Shown: positions 16,392 to 27,400, numbered from the stretch's first letter. The stretch is DNA of 38,771 nt from Sergeia podlipaevii (GCA_030849805.1 JASANZ010002046.1:1-38771); one strand, 5' to 3'. Notes: a model not told the origin generated them from the letters alone. Program-made: numbers and translations.

Positions 16392-18332
16392 TTAACGGCG
16401 GCCCTTCTTCTTGAGCTTCTTCGGTGGCGGAGGCGGGACCTCCTCCTCTTCATCGTATGACACTTCCGTTTCGTTGTCCCATGAATCGTGCGCTACTGTG
16501 CGCATTGCGCTAGTGGGCCGCTTTCCTCCACCCTTTTTGCCGCCTCGAGGTTGGTAGTCCTCCTCCTCTGGCTCCTCCTCCTCCTCGTGCGCGCTGTCCT
16601 CGTCTGACTCTTCACCACGGCGATGGCGACGCTCTGGAGTTGCCTTCTTTACAGCTGACCCTTTTTTCCGTGTCGCGGGAGTATCATCTACTTCCTCCTC
16701 TTGCTCCTCCTCCTCTGGTTCCTCCTCCTCTGACTCCTCCTCGCGTGCCTGCTGCTTGCTGCCCTTGGCAGGAGCCTTCGCCGGCTTTTTGACGGCCTTC
16801 TTGCGGCTTCTCTCCGGAGGCTCCTCCTCCTCCTCACTAGGCTCATGGTCCTCCTCTGGCTCCTCCTCAGGCGGTGGCGCACGGCCAGACTTCTTCATAT
16901 TCTGACCGCCCTTCTTGCGTGGAACGGGATGCACCTCCTCTTCATCCTCTTCCTCAGAGTGCCCCCCCTGGCTCTTCTTGCCTCCACGCACAGGCACCTT
17001 TGACTTGGTCCCATCCCGGCTGCTCTTGACAGGTGCGTGCTCGCCTGCTCCTTCCTCGTCTTCGTGCATCTCAGCAGCTCTCTGGTCATCTTTGCCGCCT
17101 GCATGTGTCCCCATATTCTCCGATGCGCTTGCTAATGTTGCATCGGGTACTCTTCTTTCCTCCACAAATTTTCGACGTGGGAACTGCTCGTGCATGCGCT
17201 TCTCGTGCTTGGAAGAGCGCCACCACGCACCAGCATCGCCGGGAGTGGGGACGTTACCACCACCGCCACCACTCAGACTCTTCTTTACCACCCGCGCTCG
17301 GTCGTGCCTGTCATCCTCTTCCCCATCTCTGTCCATTGCAGCATCGCGCTCCTTGCGATTGTCACGTGGGTCGCGTGCCTCACCACTGCTGGTGGCATCG
17401 TCGTTTGGGCGGGGCTCCGGGCTAGGCAAGACGGGCAGCTTCTCCCCCTGCTGCACGGACGGCTTGTCAGGCTCAGACATGAGCAACTTAATAAAGTCAT
17501 TCTTTCCTCCGCGCTTGGCGAGCACAAAACTCTCCCCAAGCCCAAGGCCGTCCTCTTGTGCCCCCGGTAGACCCTTCAGCATGTCGTAGAGCGTGATGCT
17601 GGCCATCGTTGCCCCCGTGAGCGCCTCCATCTCGACCCCTGCTTTATACTCGTCGGTGGCCACAGTGCAGAAGCAGTACAGAATGCTGTACTCCTGACGA
17701 CTGGGCCGCGGAGACGGCGGTGAGTTGCGCTTGCGAAGAACCACGCGATGCGGCAGCGAGGATGGCCTTGACGCAGTGGCCGCCACGCGACGACGAAACG
17801 TAAAGGAGCACTTTTGAATCGGAATGGGATGGCAAAAGGGAATGAGCATGCTTGCCTGCTTCACCGCGTTGGTGCCTGCAATAACGGCCGTCGCAAAGAG
17901 AGGCCCCTTCTTGCTGGTGTAGTACTCCTCCATGGGTAAAGGCAGCCCAGCAGTCTCGCTCTCACTGCTCTGAGATCTGCGTATGGCCGGCGTCAAGGTC
18001 TGTTTCATCTGCTCTAGGAGCTCATTGGCGGATGGAGGCACCACCACGGTGGCCACCGCAGTTGCTAACCGGTAGGACGGTCGTTTCGTCGTGCTCTCCG
18101 CCACGCGCGGGAGTGCAGCTTCAGAATCCACGGCAGCTGAGGTGCCATCCGTCAAAACGATTCCCGCCTCGCCGCCATTCGCTGCATTGATGCGATTCTT
18201 CTTCTCTGCTGCTGCGGCAGCGCGTGCTTTACTAGCAGCAGAAGACGACCGTGAGCTACGCTTCAGCACTTTCCGTCGTGTCGGCGGTGAAGACTTTTTT
18301 TTCGCGAGCAGAGCACAGGCAAAGCGAAACAT
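16392..18332 (-). CDS. MoaC-domain protein (molybdenum cofactor, cPMP synthase) with long charged tail
   Basis: 646 aa, about four times a bacterial MoaC (~160 aa). The N-terminal 1-80 is Arg/Ser/Ala/Lys-rich, compatible with mitochondrial import. The MoaC domain (about 125-285) shows KKGPLFATAVIAG (141-153), LIPFCHPIPI (163-172, with the catalytic H168), AGVEMEALTG (231-240, E234 and E236), LYDMLKGL (248-255, D250 and K253) and AKRGGKNDF. These match E. coli MoaC His77, Glu112, Glu114, Asp128 and Lys131. MoaC turns the MoaA product into cyclic pyranopterin monophosphate. The MVDVS-type N-terminal motif is not clear, and ~35 basic residues (181-214) are inserted between strands. Residues ~290-646 alternate Glu-rich and Lys/Arg/Pro-rich blocks and look disordered. 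The domain call is strong; the role of the tail is unknown. Confidence 0.88.
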   Translation of the reverse strand: MFRFACALLAKKKSSPPTRRKVLKRSSRSSSAASKARAAAAAEKKNRINAANGGEAGIVLTDGTSAAVDSEAALPRVAESTTKRPSYRLATAVATVVVPPSANELLEQMKQTLTPAIRRSQSSESETAGLPLPMEEYYTSKKGPLFATAVIAGTNAVKQASMLIPFCHPIPIQKCSFTFRRRVAATASRPSSLPHRVVLRKRNSPPSPRPSRQEYSILYCFCTVATDEYKAGVEMEALTGATMASITLYDMLKGLPGAQEDGLGLGESFVLAKRGGKNDFIKLLMSEPDKPSVQQGEKLPVLPSPEPRPNDDATSSGEARDPRDNRKERDAAMDRDGEEDDRHDRARVVKKSLSGGGGGNVPTPGDAGAWWRSSKHEKRMHEQFPRRKFVEERRVPDATLASASENMGTHAGGKDDQRAAEMHEDEEGAGEHAPVKSSRDGTKSKVPVRGGKKSQGGHSEEEDEEEVHPVPRKKGGQNMKKSGRAPPPEEEPEEDHEPSEEEEEPPERSRKKAVKKPAKAPAKGSKQQAREEESEEEEPEEEEQEEEVDDTPATRKKGSAVKKATPERRHRRGEESDEDSAHEEEEEPEEEDYQPRGGKKGGGKRPTSAMRTVAHDSWDNETEVSYDEEEEVPPPPPKKLKKKGRR

Positions 18333-19242
18333 GATGGATGACTTCCAAACCTGCGTGTTTGCAGAGAGATAGTTTATCCCCCCCAGAAGCGCACTAGCTT
18401 ACACTCTCCCAACTGCCGGTGCAGGTAGCCAGATGTAAGTGACAGACAGGCACGCACGCACACAAGTATAAAATAGAGATGTGTGTCTATGATTTAGGTA
18501 GCGCACTGCGTGGAACGTAGTAGACTTAGGCCACCCTGAGAGTTTCTTGAGAAAAAGAAGAATTACGTGAATACGCAATTCGCAAATACTCCCTGTGCGA
18601 TGACTCGATACGTAAGTATATATGTATAGAGGCGCTAAAAAAATTTATTTATGTGCAGGAGAAAGCCACGTCTGAGCTGCTCGTGAGCCTTTCCGTCGTT
18701 GCGCAGCACAGTGCAATGCGTGTGTGTGTGAGTGTGAGTGTGAGTGTGTCAGCGCAGTTATAAATCCTTCTCGATTCAAGAGAGAAAAGGAGGAAGAGGG
18801 AGGGGGGGGGGAAGGGAGGGAGGAGGAAAGGAGCAGGAAGAAGTATATTCAAACATGATAGAATGTGCTTTCCACCCCTGAATTATCAGTGGGAAAATGA
18901 ACGCACAAACGCGCATTAGGCGAATCAACAAGTTCCAACTCTGCGCTTTGCCCCAACATAATAAGAAAAATAATAATAAAAAAAGGAATAGCAACAGCGG
19001 AAGACAGTCTCTCTTGGGTACTTTGGAAGATTTAGAAACATAAATTTCAAGCATCTATCATGCAAAAAAAAAAAATGCAAAAAATCATAAGGCACAAACA
19101 CACAAAAATCACCCTTGTAAAGAGTGCGTGCGATATATATATATGGGGAAAAAAATGCATCTATAAAAATAAGAACGCAAAGGGAATGAATGCCTCAATA
19201 GAAAAGACGGACTCCGCTACTCCTTCCTCTCTCTTTCTGGTT
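18333..19242. other. Intergenic region with simple repeats
   Basis: No gene seen. It contains a TG/AGTG repeat (about 18719-18749), ten G at 18802-18811 within a purine-rich stretch, poly-A near 19065-19074 and a short TA tract near 19133-19144. Confidence 0.55.
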
Positions 19243-20064
19243 TCAAAACTCTGGTGTCAGCCAGGAGTCTACGGTGTCAATGCAGCTCCTTGCGAAGAGC
19301 TGCATTGACTCGGTACACACAAACCCACTCCAGTTGCCTGCTTCACTGCTACTAGTGGTGACGATAGTGCCGCCTGCAGGTGCCGTACTCTGCAGGTCTG
19401 ATATTGGGTAAACATCCTCAAGGTCACCTTCCTCTTCCTCTTGCTCTCCCTCTCCAGCATCTGTCAAGAGACCTGCCTTCATGTATGAGAAGGCGGACCT
19501 GCACAGGTGAGGTCGCTGCTGCCTAGATTCTATGATGGAGCTGGTTGTAACAAGAGGCCGGTCACTGAAACCAACCCCACTCCCTTCGTATACACCGCCC
19601 TGTGCACTACTGCCGTGAAGCCCCAGAAGAAGCGCTGAGGCGATGGGTGTCATGAAATGTTCCCTCGTACAGTGCAGTTGCTGTTGCAAAGCAAGGAAAT
19701 CTGTGTCCACCACACCGCCCTCACACTTGGGACGTTTTCGCAACGGCTCAAACGTGGCTCCAACTGGATCTTGGGGCGTCAAAGGAGGCGGCGGTGTTGC
19801 TGAGCGCGAGAGACCTGTACATGTCTGTGCATGCAATGAAGAAAGAGGAGGTGGCGTCGGGCTGCGATTGGTGATATTTTGCCCGAGCACACGAAGTGGT
19901 GGGGGCGTAGATGCCTTACAGTCGTCTCTCCCCTCCCTTTCTCCCTCTCGCTCGCCCGTCCGGCACGCTGTTGGAGCCCCCGTGCCTGGCGGACTGTAGG
20001 ACTGGGGAGGCGGGGAGGGACGGGAGCGAGAGGCCGTGGTGGAAGGCCCGCGCCACTGGTACAT
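19243..20064 (-). CDS. Unrecognised Pro/Ser-rich protein
   Basis: 273 aa from the ATG at 20064, the first ATG after the predicted acceptor at 20212-20213. The longer frame from 20277 crosses that acceptor and a T-rich tract. I do not recognise a family. Residues 1-110 are Pro/Ser/Thr-rich and likely disordered, with repeated S/T-P-P-P clusters. A basic PLRKRPK cluster could be a nuclear signal. A short ordered-looking part (DTDFLALQQQLHC ... TPIASALLLGL) and an acidic EQEEEEGDLEDVYPI stretch follow. Evidence for coding is position and spacing in the polycistron, an open frame and a good splice site, not homology. A strong 12-bp hairpin lies in the coding sequence near the 3' end (19276-19309). 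Confidence 0.6.
   Translation of the reverse strand: MYQWRGPSTTASRSRPSPPPQSYSPPGTGAPTACRTGEREGEREGRDDCKASTPPPLRVLGQNITNRSPTPPPLSSLHAQTCTGLSRSATPPPPLTPQDPVGATFEPLRKRPKCEGGVVDTDFLALQQQLHCTREHFMTPIASALLLGLHGSSAQGGVYEGSGVGFSDRPLVTTSSIIESRQQRPHLCRSAFSYMKAGLLTDAGEGEQEEEEGDLEDVYPISDLQSTAPAGGTIVTTSSSEAGNWSGFVCTESMQLFARSCIDTVDSWLTPEF
19276..19309 (-). other. Perfect 12-bp inverted repeat inside coding sequence
   Basis: GTCAATGCAGCT (19276-19287) and AGCTGCATTGAC (19298-19309) are exact reverse complements separated by 10 bases. The loop can extend the stem by CTT/AAG with one bulge. In mRNA it forms a stable stem-loop over the codons for the C-terminal SMQLFARSCID region. Confidence 0.7.
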
Positions 20065-20974
20065 GAGAAGAAGGGGGATACAATGAAGGTGCTTCTGCAA
20101 CTTCCAAGCGATATTCTTCTTTTGATACGGAGAGCTGTAGGGGATTGACACTAGCAATGCTGCTTGTGACACAGATTCGTAAAAGCCGTGAGTGTAACTG
20201 GCGGCCGCGGACTGCAATAGAGCAACGGAACCAAAAAAGAAAATTATGATAATGAGAAGGAAATTCAAAAAAAGCAATAACTTAAAAAGAAAGAGAGAAC
20301 ATTAAAAAAAAAAATCATAGCGCTCGCGATCAACTTCCCTCTCCCTTCATCGGGAGAACATCTTATGCATTGAAAATACTGGCTCACAAGCGAGCGCATT
20401 GAATTGGCGTGCGCTGCTGTACATGCACATAAAATCAAAAATGCGCCTGCATATATTTATCGATCCTTTTATGTGTTTCCTCATGATTACAAAAATGTTT
20501 CTGCGAGATATGTGTCCGACATAAGAAAAAAAGACAAAAGTCAGAATGGGGAAGAGCGAGGAGAAGAAGAGACAAAACGACAACATTTTTTCCTTAAAGC
20601 TAATACATCTCTTTTCATTCTAACTGCTGCACCGCTATATATAAAAAAATAAAGCCCAGAGAAACGAGCAATAACAGCAGTGGAAGTGATAAAAAGAGTT
20701 TGGACTTCTCTCGAACACTTCCCGATGTCCTCTGTGACGTGCAAGCATCTAAATGGTGAGACGCATTCCTCCTCCTCTCTTTTCCCTCGCTCCTCCTCTC
20801 GTTTGTGTTTGTTTCATCTCTTTTTTTTTTCATTTTCTTTTCTCCCTTCGTGCCCATCATCGCGAGCATGCAACTACTATGCAAAAGCACAAGTACAAAT
20901 ACCAAAAAAACAACAACAACATCGATACCAACTCTCTCCTCTACCAAATCTCTTTCTCCAGCGGCCTGGCAGCT
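20065..20974. other. Region between gamma-COP and the Pro/Ser-rich protein
   Basis: Its left end (20065 to about 20211) is the probable 5' UTR of the Pro/Ser-rich gene. The rest is AT-rich with A/T homopolymers and no convincing gene. A + strand ORF at 20753-21559 runs antisense into gamma-COP and is a shadow. Confidence 0.55.
20212..20220 (-). promoter_or_regulatory. Predicted trans-splice acceptor of the Pro/Ser-rich protein gene
   Basis: On the - strand, T-rich sequence (20300-20221) ends in ctattgcag, with AG complementary to 20212-20213. No ATG occurs between it and the one at 20064. Confidence 0.5.
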
Positions 20975-23608
20975 TTACCCAAGAAGCGCGTTCAACAAGT
21001 ACTCCCGAAGCTCCTGGTCGCCACCCCGGATGGCAAGATGAAGCGCCACCGAGTTATCAGTAGAGATAAACACCTTGGCCTGCACGAGGACAACTGTGCG
21101 CTCCGCATCGGCTACGACGCCAGACATGAACAGCGTATGAGAGGCGGTGGCGATCTTCTCAGGCACGCCGTCCACGATGAACATACCGAAGAATGTGGCG
21201 AGCTCGTGGGCGGCCGCGGTGAGGTTGCGCATAGAGCTAAGAGAAAAAGTCCCGGCAGTTTCGTTGCTTTCTTCAGAGGTCCACTTCTCTTCTATAGAAG
21301 GGCCAAGATCAATAGGATTAATAAAGTCCTTCACATCCACGTCAAATTCTTCAATGGGATACTCCTCCTCATCTGTCAACTCCGTCGTGGCACCCTCATC
21401 TGCCATCGCAAAGCGAAAGGTGCACCCGACTGTTCCGCTTGGGAACTCATGTGGTTGATACTCAAGAACCACATAGGCGTACTTCGTGCTCCCCGGGGCA
21501 AGTGTGTCGATAGGAATGGCGTAGAGCGGCACCACGTCGCTCAGTTCCTCCGTGTCTAGAAGGATCGTGATGTTGTGCAGGTTCACCCCCTCCATCGTGT
21601 TCTTTACCCGGAACTGAAGCACCAGCGTGCTCGCGTAGGCGTGTTTCATCACCGAGACCACGTACTCGTTGTCGGCCTCTGTAAGAGCAATGAGATCGCT
21701 GCTGCGCACTGGCTCTCCGAGCTCACGCAGCTGCTTAATCCTTCGCAGCTCATCGCGTCCCTGTAGCGTAACCTGAGAGATGGCGCCAGGGCGACTGTTG
21801 TGTTCGGCAGAGCCCTGCACCGGTCTCCTTCCCGCAGCTGCTGCGCCATCCATTCCACCGGCCTGCTGCTGCTGTTGTTGCTGCTGGGCAAGCTCCACAC
21901 TGGTGAGGATGGACGACTTGTTCACCGCTTGCTTAGCCGCACGCTGGGCAGCGACTGCTACTGCCACGTTGTCAATGAGGGTTTGAATAAGCACTTCATC
22001 CCCCATGAGAAACAACTTCGTGTAGAGCGCGGCGCGGTCGCGGACCTCATCGTCGGTGTCAGCGCAGGAGCGCTTGAGTAACATAACTATAGAGCGCCGC
22101 AGCGTAGGTACGCGGGCAGCCAACTTGGCAAGTGTGCTGATTGCCACCGCACGCACCTCAGCAGACTCGAGAGTGGCGTGATTGTAAACGTAACGAACAA
22201 ACTTCTTGGGGTTAGAGCAGCCGGGGACCTCCTCACCAAAGTACATGAGCACCCGCTTCGTAATCAAAGGAAACTCGCAGTCGTCGATGAACTCGGCAAG
22301 ATGAGTGAGCACAATGTCGTCCGACTCAGGATTGGACTTGGCAATCTCAATCATTGTGTCCACGACGTTCTGCTTCAGCTGACTGCTGCCCTCTTCGCTG
22401 AGAGCCTTGAAGAGAAACGAGAGAAGAACACCGTACTTTTGAGGAAACTTGACGTTCAGCACGCGCATTGCGTCCACAATAACCATCTTGAACTCGTCTC
22501 CGAGCTCGTTGAGGTATCCAGCCCCAGAAAGCTGCGCGATAAGCCGCTCAATGGTCGTCTCAGTGCCGGTCTTGAGGAGGGAGGTGATGGCGAGGGTGGC
22601 GACAATGCGATTGCTGTCGCTAACAAGTCCCTCAATTCCGCTATTTATCGGGGCGACCGCGGTGGGGTGGACTGTAGCGATGTGATTAATCTGAGAGATG
22701 GCTGCAAAGCGGAGGACGGGGTTTTGTGAGGTGAGGTAAAGCTGCAGCACCAGCACAGCCGGGGTCACCTCCTTGTCCGTGATGTTGCGCAGTGAGCAGA
22801 TAGACTTGGTCGCCTCAAAGACAACGAGATCGCTGTTGTGGTGCATCATGGAGGTAACGAACTTGTAGATGTCCAAAGACCCTCCAAAGTCCTCTTGCAT
22901 GAGTTCTGTGCACATCTTGATAATGAGGCACAGAGCCAGCGGGGAGCGGATCTGGTTCGTCGTGGCTTGCTCTATAAGTCGTGACGCGGAGAGCCGGTCG
23001 TTCTTTCGGATCGCGTGGAGGAGGGCAATGCACGGGTACTGAGCCTTGGTGCGTCCCTTCATCACCTCCGTGAGCTGCGTCGACCACTTCTTGGGCATAT
23101 CTGGGTTTGTGTGTGACATGTGAATACCAGTGACGAGCGCGGAGGTCACCACGTTGGGGTTATGGGATGTCATGTTCTCCGTGATGGTGCGATCGATCGA
23201 GTTGTACATTGTACTGTCCATGACGCTAAACAGAGCGCGAATAGCGTTACTCTTGGCACTGTCGTTGTTGCTCTTGATATCATTCATGAGGGAGTTAGAG
23301 GCGATGAAACTCTCCTCTACAAGAGGACTGAGTTCCTTCATCAAGATGTAGTGCAGACGACGCAGCTTGGGGTGGGAAGACTGAAGAAGCTTTGTGGACA
23401 TAAAGAAGAGATCCTTCGCTTCCGCCACCGTCAGCTTCGTTCCCGTTGACATGAGGTACAAGATTTGCGTTATTGCGTTGATGCTGGCACCCTTCTTGAG
23501 TGGAACTTCGTTGAACACACGGCACTGTTGCAGAGCTGCAGCCTTCTCCACACCAACGAGGGGGAGCACGTCCTCCTCATCCTCTTCATCGTAGTTGTAG
23601 TCACCCAT
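20975..23608 (-). CDS. COPG: Coatomer subunit gamma (gamma-COP)
   Basis: 877 aa, close to human COPG1 (874). The N-terminal adaptin-like HEAT/ARM solenoid (about 20-555) begins with KAAALQQCRVFNEVPLKKGA and includes SMDSTMYNSIDR-type and RYVYNHATLESAEVRAVAIS segments typical of gamma-COP. A short linker with eight Gln (near residue 570) leads to the appendage (about 600-877): a beta-sandwich (EYVVSVMKHAYASTLVLQFR), the acidic ELTDEEEYPIEEFDV and the platform subdomain (ETAGTFSLSSMRNLTAAAHE). It is part of the COPI coat F-subcomplex and acts in Golgi-to-ER and intra-Golgi traffic, where ARF1-GTP recruits it. It appears complete. Confidence 0.97.
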   Translation of the reverse strand: MGDYNYDEEDEEDVLPLVGVEKAAALQQCRVFNEVPLKKGASINAITQILYLMSTGTKLTVAEAKDLFFMSTKLLQSSHPKLRRLHYILMKELSPLVEESFIASNSLMNDIKSNNDSAKSNAIRALFSVMDSTMYNSIDRTITENMTSHNPNVVTSALVTGIHMSHTNPDMPKKWSTQLTEVMKGRTKAQYPCIALLHAIRKNDRLSASRLIEQATTNQIRSPLALCLIIKMCTELMQEDFGGSLDIYKFVTSMMHHNSDLVVFEATKSICSLRNITDKEVTPAVLVLQLYLTSQNPVLRFAAISQINHIATVHPTAVAPINSGIEGLVSDSNRIVATLAITSLLKTGTETTIERLIAQLSGAGYLNELGDEFKMVIVDAMRVLNVKFPQKYGVLLSFLFKALSEEGSSQLKQNVVDTMIEIAKSNPESDDIVLTHLAEFIDDCEFPLITKRVLMYFGEEVPGCSNPKKFVRYVYNHATLESAEVRAVAISTLAKLAARVPTLRRSIVMLLKRSCADTDDEVRDRAALYTKLFLMGDEVLIQTLIDNVAVAVAAQRAAKQAVNKSSILTSVELAQQQQQQQQAGGMDGAAAAGRRPVQGSAEHNSRPGAISQVTLQGRDELRRIKQLRELGEPVRSSDLIALTEADNEYVVSVMKHAYASTLVLQFRVKNTMEGVNLHNITILLDTEELSDVVPLYAIPIDTLAPGSTKYAYVVLEYQPHEFPSGTVGCTFRFAMADEGATTELTDEEEYPIEEFDVDVKDFINPIDLGPSIEEKWTSEESNETAGTFSLSSMRNLTAAAHELATFFGMFIVDGVPEKIATASHTLFMSGVVADAERTVVLVQAKVFISTDNSVALHLAIRGGDQELREYLLNALLG

Positions 23609-24477
23609 CTCCTTTTCACTTTTGGTTGCGATTGAGTAGGTGGTAGCGTATAGGTCGCCGACACCAACTGCTTCTGAGAAAGAAGAAAAAGAAATAAAAT
23701 CGAAGGGGTAAGAAGCACAGAATATGTTTTTGTTTGTACGCCTGTATATGAAAATATGTATAGAAGCGTACTCCTACACTAGGTTGCTCTAAACACTACA
23801 GGAGATATCGAAAAGTATTGAAAGAAGAGATAGAGTGAAAGAGAAATGAATAGATTATGAAATGAAAACAAGAATATGCATGTAATAGTGGGACCACAGC
23901 TTTTTTTTTTTTCAATGCTACTTAGCGTCTTCACTTGTCGTTTTGTCTCGCCCAAACAAGTATTTTTGTTGTTGTTGTTGTTCTGCACATCCTTTTAAAT
24001 TTGTTGGCTTGTATACGTAAATACTGTCAGAAACAGAAAGAAAAAGATAACAAGAAAAGATGATTATTTCAAATTTCTCTGAATGTCTTTACATGTGTGC
24101 CCACTGATCGTGGGGAGGGAGAAGAAAGAAAGAAAGAAAGAAAAAAACAGAAAATATAGCCATAATCTAAATTGCACTACTAGTATATATATGTGCGTCG
24201 CCCAGCTTCTTGCATAAAAAATTAACATCATCAAGGAGAAAAAAAGACGTTCCAACGCCCCAAGCTTCTTTTACCAAAAGGTACACACGCGTTTCACTAC
24301 AACGATGATACCTCAAACGTCAATATACAATACAAGATAAAACAGTTTTTTTTTTTTAGAGGGGGGGGGGCCATAAAACCCCATGGGCACAGTAATGAGA
24401 GAAGAAACAACAGCTGGAAGGTGTGTAGGGCTCATTGCTTTACATAAATTGAGTTATCAGTGGTGTCTCTCGCTCTT
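23609..24477. other. Intergenic region with GAAA repeat and G-run
   Basis: No gene seen. It contains a GAAA repeat (about 24122-24143), a GTT tract (about 23967-23981) and ten G at 24361-24370 next to a T run, which is C10 in the mRNA sense. Confidence 0.55.
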
Positions 24478-27400
24478 TCAAGAGACCTCAGTCTCTTCCT
24501 CCTCATCAACTTCTTCCTCATATTCGTCGTAGTAGAACTCAATAGTTCGACGAACAAGATACCCACGCCAGCGAGTCTGAATGGCCACTGCTGCAGCTAT
24601 CTGCTCCGGCGTATAAATGACGTCACTTGCTACCTCATCATTGACGCCAGTCTGAGTGTGGCTCAGCGAGTGGAGCGTCTCTGCCTCTTCGTCCCTTGTT
24701 CCCTCATGAGCTGCAAGTGGACTGCTGCTTGTAGTGGTGGCCTCCTTCGCCTTGGCCTGCGTGCGTGAAGAGGGGTAAAAGTAGAGCGTCTTCATGCGGG
24801 GATTCTTGGGTGGGTGCGGCTCCTTCCTCACCACCGCCTCTTCTTTATTGGGTAGCGCTGTGTCTTCAGTGTTCACAGACACTAAGGAGGAGACTGCAAC
24901 AGCTTTACTAGACCCAACTTCTTCATCCTCCTCCCCCACCACACTCGCAGCCTTGGGCGTCGTCGGGGCATCGGCCGCTACTTGCGTGTCCATTTCCGTC
25001 CTCCACGCCTCAGTGATAGATTTTGTTGTGGTGCTGGTCCTTGTCTTCCCATCGTCGTCGATATAGTTCACCACGCCAGCCTTCCGCGCCAGCATTTCGC
25101 GTGCAGCCGCAAGGCTCGAGACCTTGTATCGATGCTGTGTTACCCTCAACGAGTTCAACAGACGTCCGCGCACGGCGCCTTGAATCATCGTCGCAAAGTA
25201 GTGCAACGCCTCCTGAGTAGTCTTCTCCTTATCATAGAAGGCACGCGAGAGGCGCAGCTGCTGGTACAAGTGACGGCAGGCAAGGCCACGCCACACGCGC
25301 TGTATCTGCCGCGCCGCTGCGTGCTTGCGAAGAACAGTAGGTGGTAGCCCTAGCACCTTGTGAAGCGGTCGACTCATCACAGAGACACGTCCAGCGGCGG
25401 GTTGTGCCAAGTCGCGCAGCAGCTGCGCACGTGTGAGGTACATGCGTGCGAGTGACTGTATGCGTACGGCAGCTAACCTTTCACGCTGTTGCTGCTGCTT
25501 CATGGCAGCCACTTCGTTCACGTAGCGGCGCTGCTCCTGAGCAGCCAACTTCGCATGGTACAGACGCCACAGACGCTGAATGCGAGCAGCGAGCTGGTGA
25601 CGATCTTGCAGCATAAATCGCAGATAGGCACCGTGTGCGCGGCGTGCGCGGTACATGCGCCAGATGGACTGGATCTGTGTCGCGCTGTACTCCTCCAGCT
25701 GCCTCTGCTTGCGAGTGGAGAAGGAGGTGTTCCGCCCAAGCGCTTCTCCGTATCGCTCCTCTTCCAACAGCACGCGGTCGCGGTACGAGACGTAAGCCTG
25801 CTCGATGGAGTGCACAGCGTTGCGTAGCGCCTCTTCACGCCCTCGGAGCTCTGCTACATGCGCCTTGGCTGCCCACATGCGAGCCGCAGACTGCAGTCGT
25901 ATGCACGCCCACGACACTTCTTCCCTGCGACGCCTCAATGCCCTCCGCTGCTGTTGTTCGACTCGCAGCTCCTGCAGCTGTGCCTTGCCACGGCGGCGCA
26001 GAACCCAATACATGATGGCCCTTCGCATCACAAGCCGCTGTTCGTGCAGCTGCCTCAACTCCTCACGGGACTTGGCGCCACGTAGCACTCGCATCACGGT
26101 GCGGATGGCGCCAGCAATGTCGGGTAGCACGCGGTATCGCTCCATCTCAGACTCAAAGCGAAGTTCCTCGCTTTCTAGGTACACCTGGATTGCTCTCTGC
26201 TTCTCTCCTAAAAGTCCGGCTACCGCACGACGAGCTGCCACTGCGCGCCACCAGCGCTGAATGTACACAATCTGCGGTAGTAGGGAGCGATGGCGGCGCT
26301 CCTCCTCCAGCTTGAAGTGCACTCGACGAGTCAGGAGCTCGCGCCGAGCAAGACGGCACCTCCAGGCGGTCTGCACTCGCACACACGCGGCGATGCATCG
26401 ACGCAGCATCTGCTGAGCGAGCACTCTCCGCACGAAGGCTTGAATTACAGTCGCAGAGAGCGTCTCCTTTTCCGCTTGAAGCTTCTCTGACACTAAAGTG
26501 CGGTACATCTCAAGGCAGCGCGCACCCCACTCCTCCACACTCAGGTGCTCTCGCATGTACCGCTGCAGCAGCACTACACAGCGTATCTTCTCACGCAACA
26601 CACGCCGCACCATTTTTTCTCGCACTGCCTCGCGACAGTCCTGCCAGCGGCGGTAGCAGCGCCAAATAGTCGTCGCGGCGTCCATTTGGTTCAGTCGCTC
26701 CATCACAGCTGCTGCGCGCGTGCTGCGCTCTACTCGTGCGCTGCGGCACTTCCAGCCTCGCTGAATGACGCGAGCGGCCTGGCCCTCACGCACGGGGGTG
26801 TCGTCTGGGACAATCTTCGAGAGACGCCAGAGTTCCCTATCCATGAGATGCATGAAGCGTGCCGGTGTCACCTCCTGGCCATCCGCTGCTACAATAGTCG
26901 CTGGCGGGAGAGCTCCAGCCCCAGAACCTTTCTTCGTGCTGCTGCAGCTAATGAGTACGGCTCCAGCTCCCAAGTCACCCAGCATACTGGCCGTGATCGT
27001 GCTGGTCGTACTTGCCCCTCCACCAGTGCCAGGCCGTGAGGTTGTGATGGCGGTGGTGGTGTCCAGAAGGCGAATGGTGTCCATCTTCAGCTGCTTGTAT
27101 CTGTCGTAGGCAGGCTGCGATAGCTTCGTAATGGTGCGAAGCCTAGGAGTACCGCAATCTGCGCCTGCAGCACCCGCGAGACTACCCAGACGGCTTCTTG
27201 CTGGGGGCCTCGGGGTAATGGCATGCTCAGAGGCATCATCGGTCGCCTCTCCATCCGCTCTCTTCTCTGATGTAAGTCTGCTGTCCATCTTGGACATCAT
27301 GACAGAGGTGCGCGCTGAGGTGCTCTTCGCGGGAAGTGCAGCAGATGTGAGGGAGAGCCTGGCTGAGCTACGACCCGCGCTGGAGCCGCGCTTCCCCTGC

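Noticed and set aside
16915..17589. 224-codon plus-strand ORF rich in Ser/Pro/Leu
   Set aside because: Antisense of the MoaC-tail Glu/Lys codons; low complexity and opposite to the polycistron direction.
20065..20277. Hydrophobic N-terminal extension (LLIIIIFFFG) of the Pro/Ser-rich protein
   Set aside because: The hydrophobic run is the T-rich tract before the acceptor at 20212-20213, and no ATG occurs between that site and 20064.
20753..21559. 268-codon plus-strand ORF
   Set aside because: Begins in intergenic T-rich sequence and runs antisense through gamma-COP.
22178..22729. 183-codon plus-strand ORF
   Set aside because: Antisense shadow entirely inside gamma-COP.
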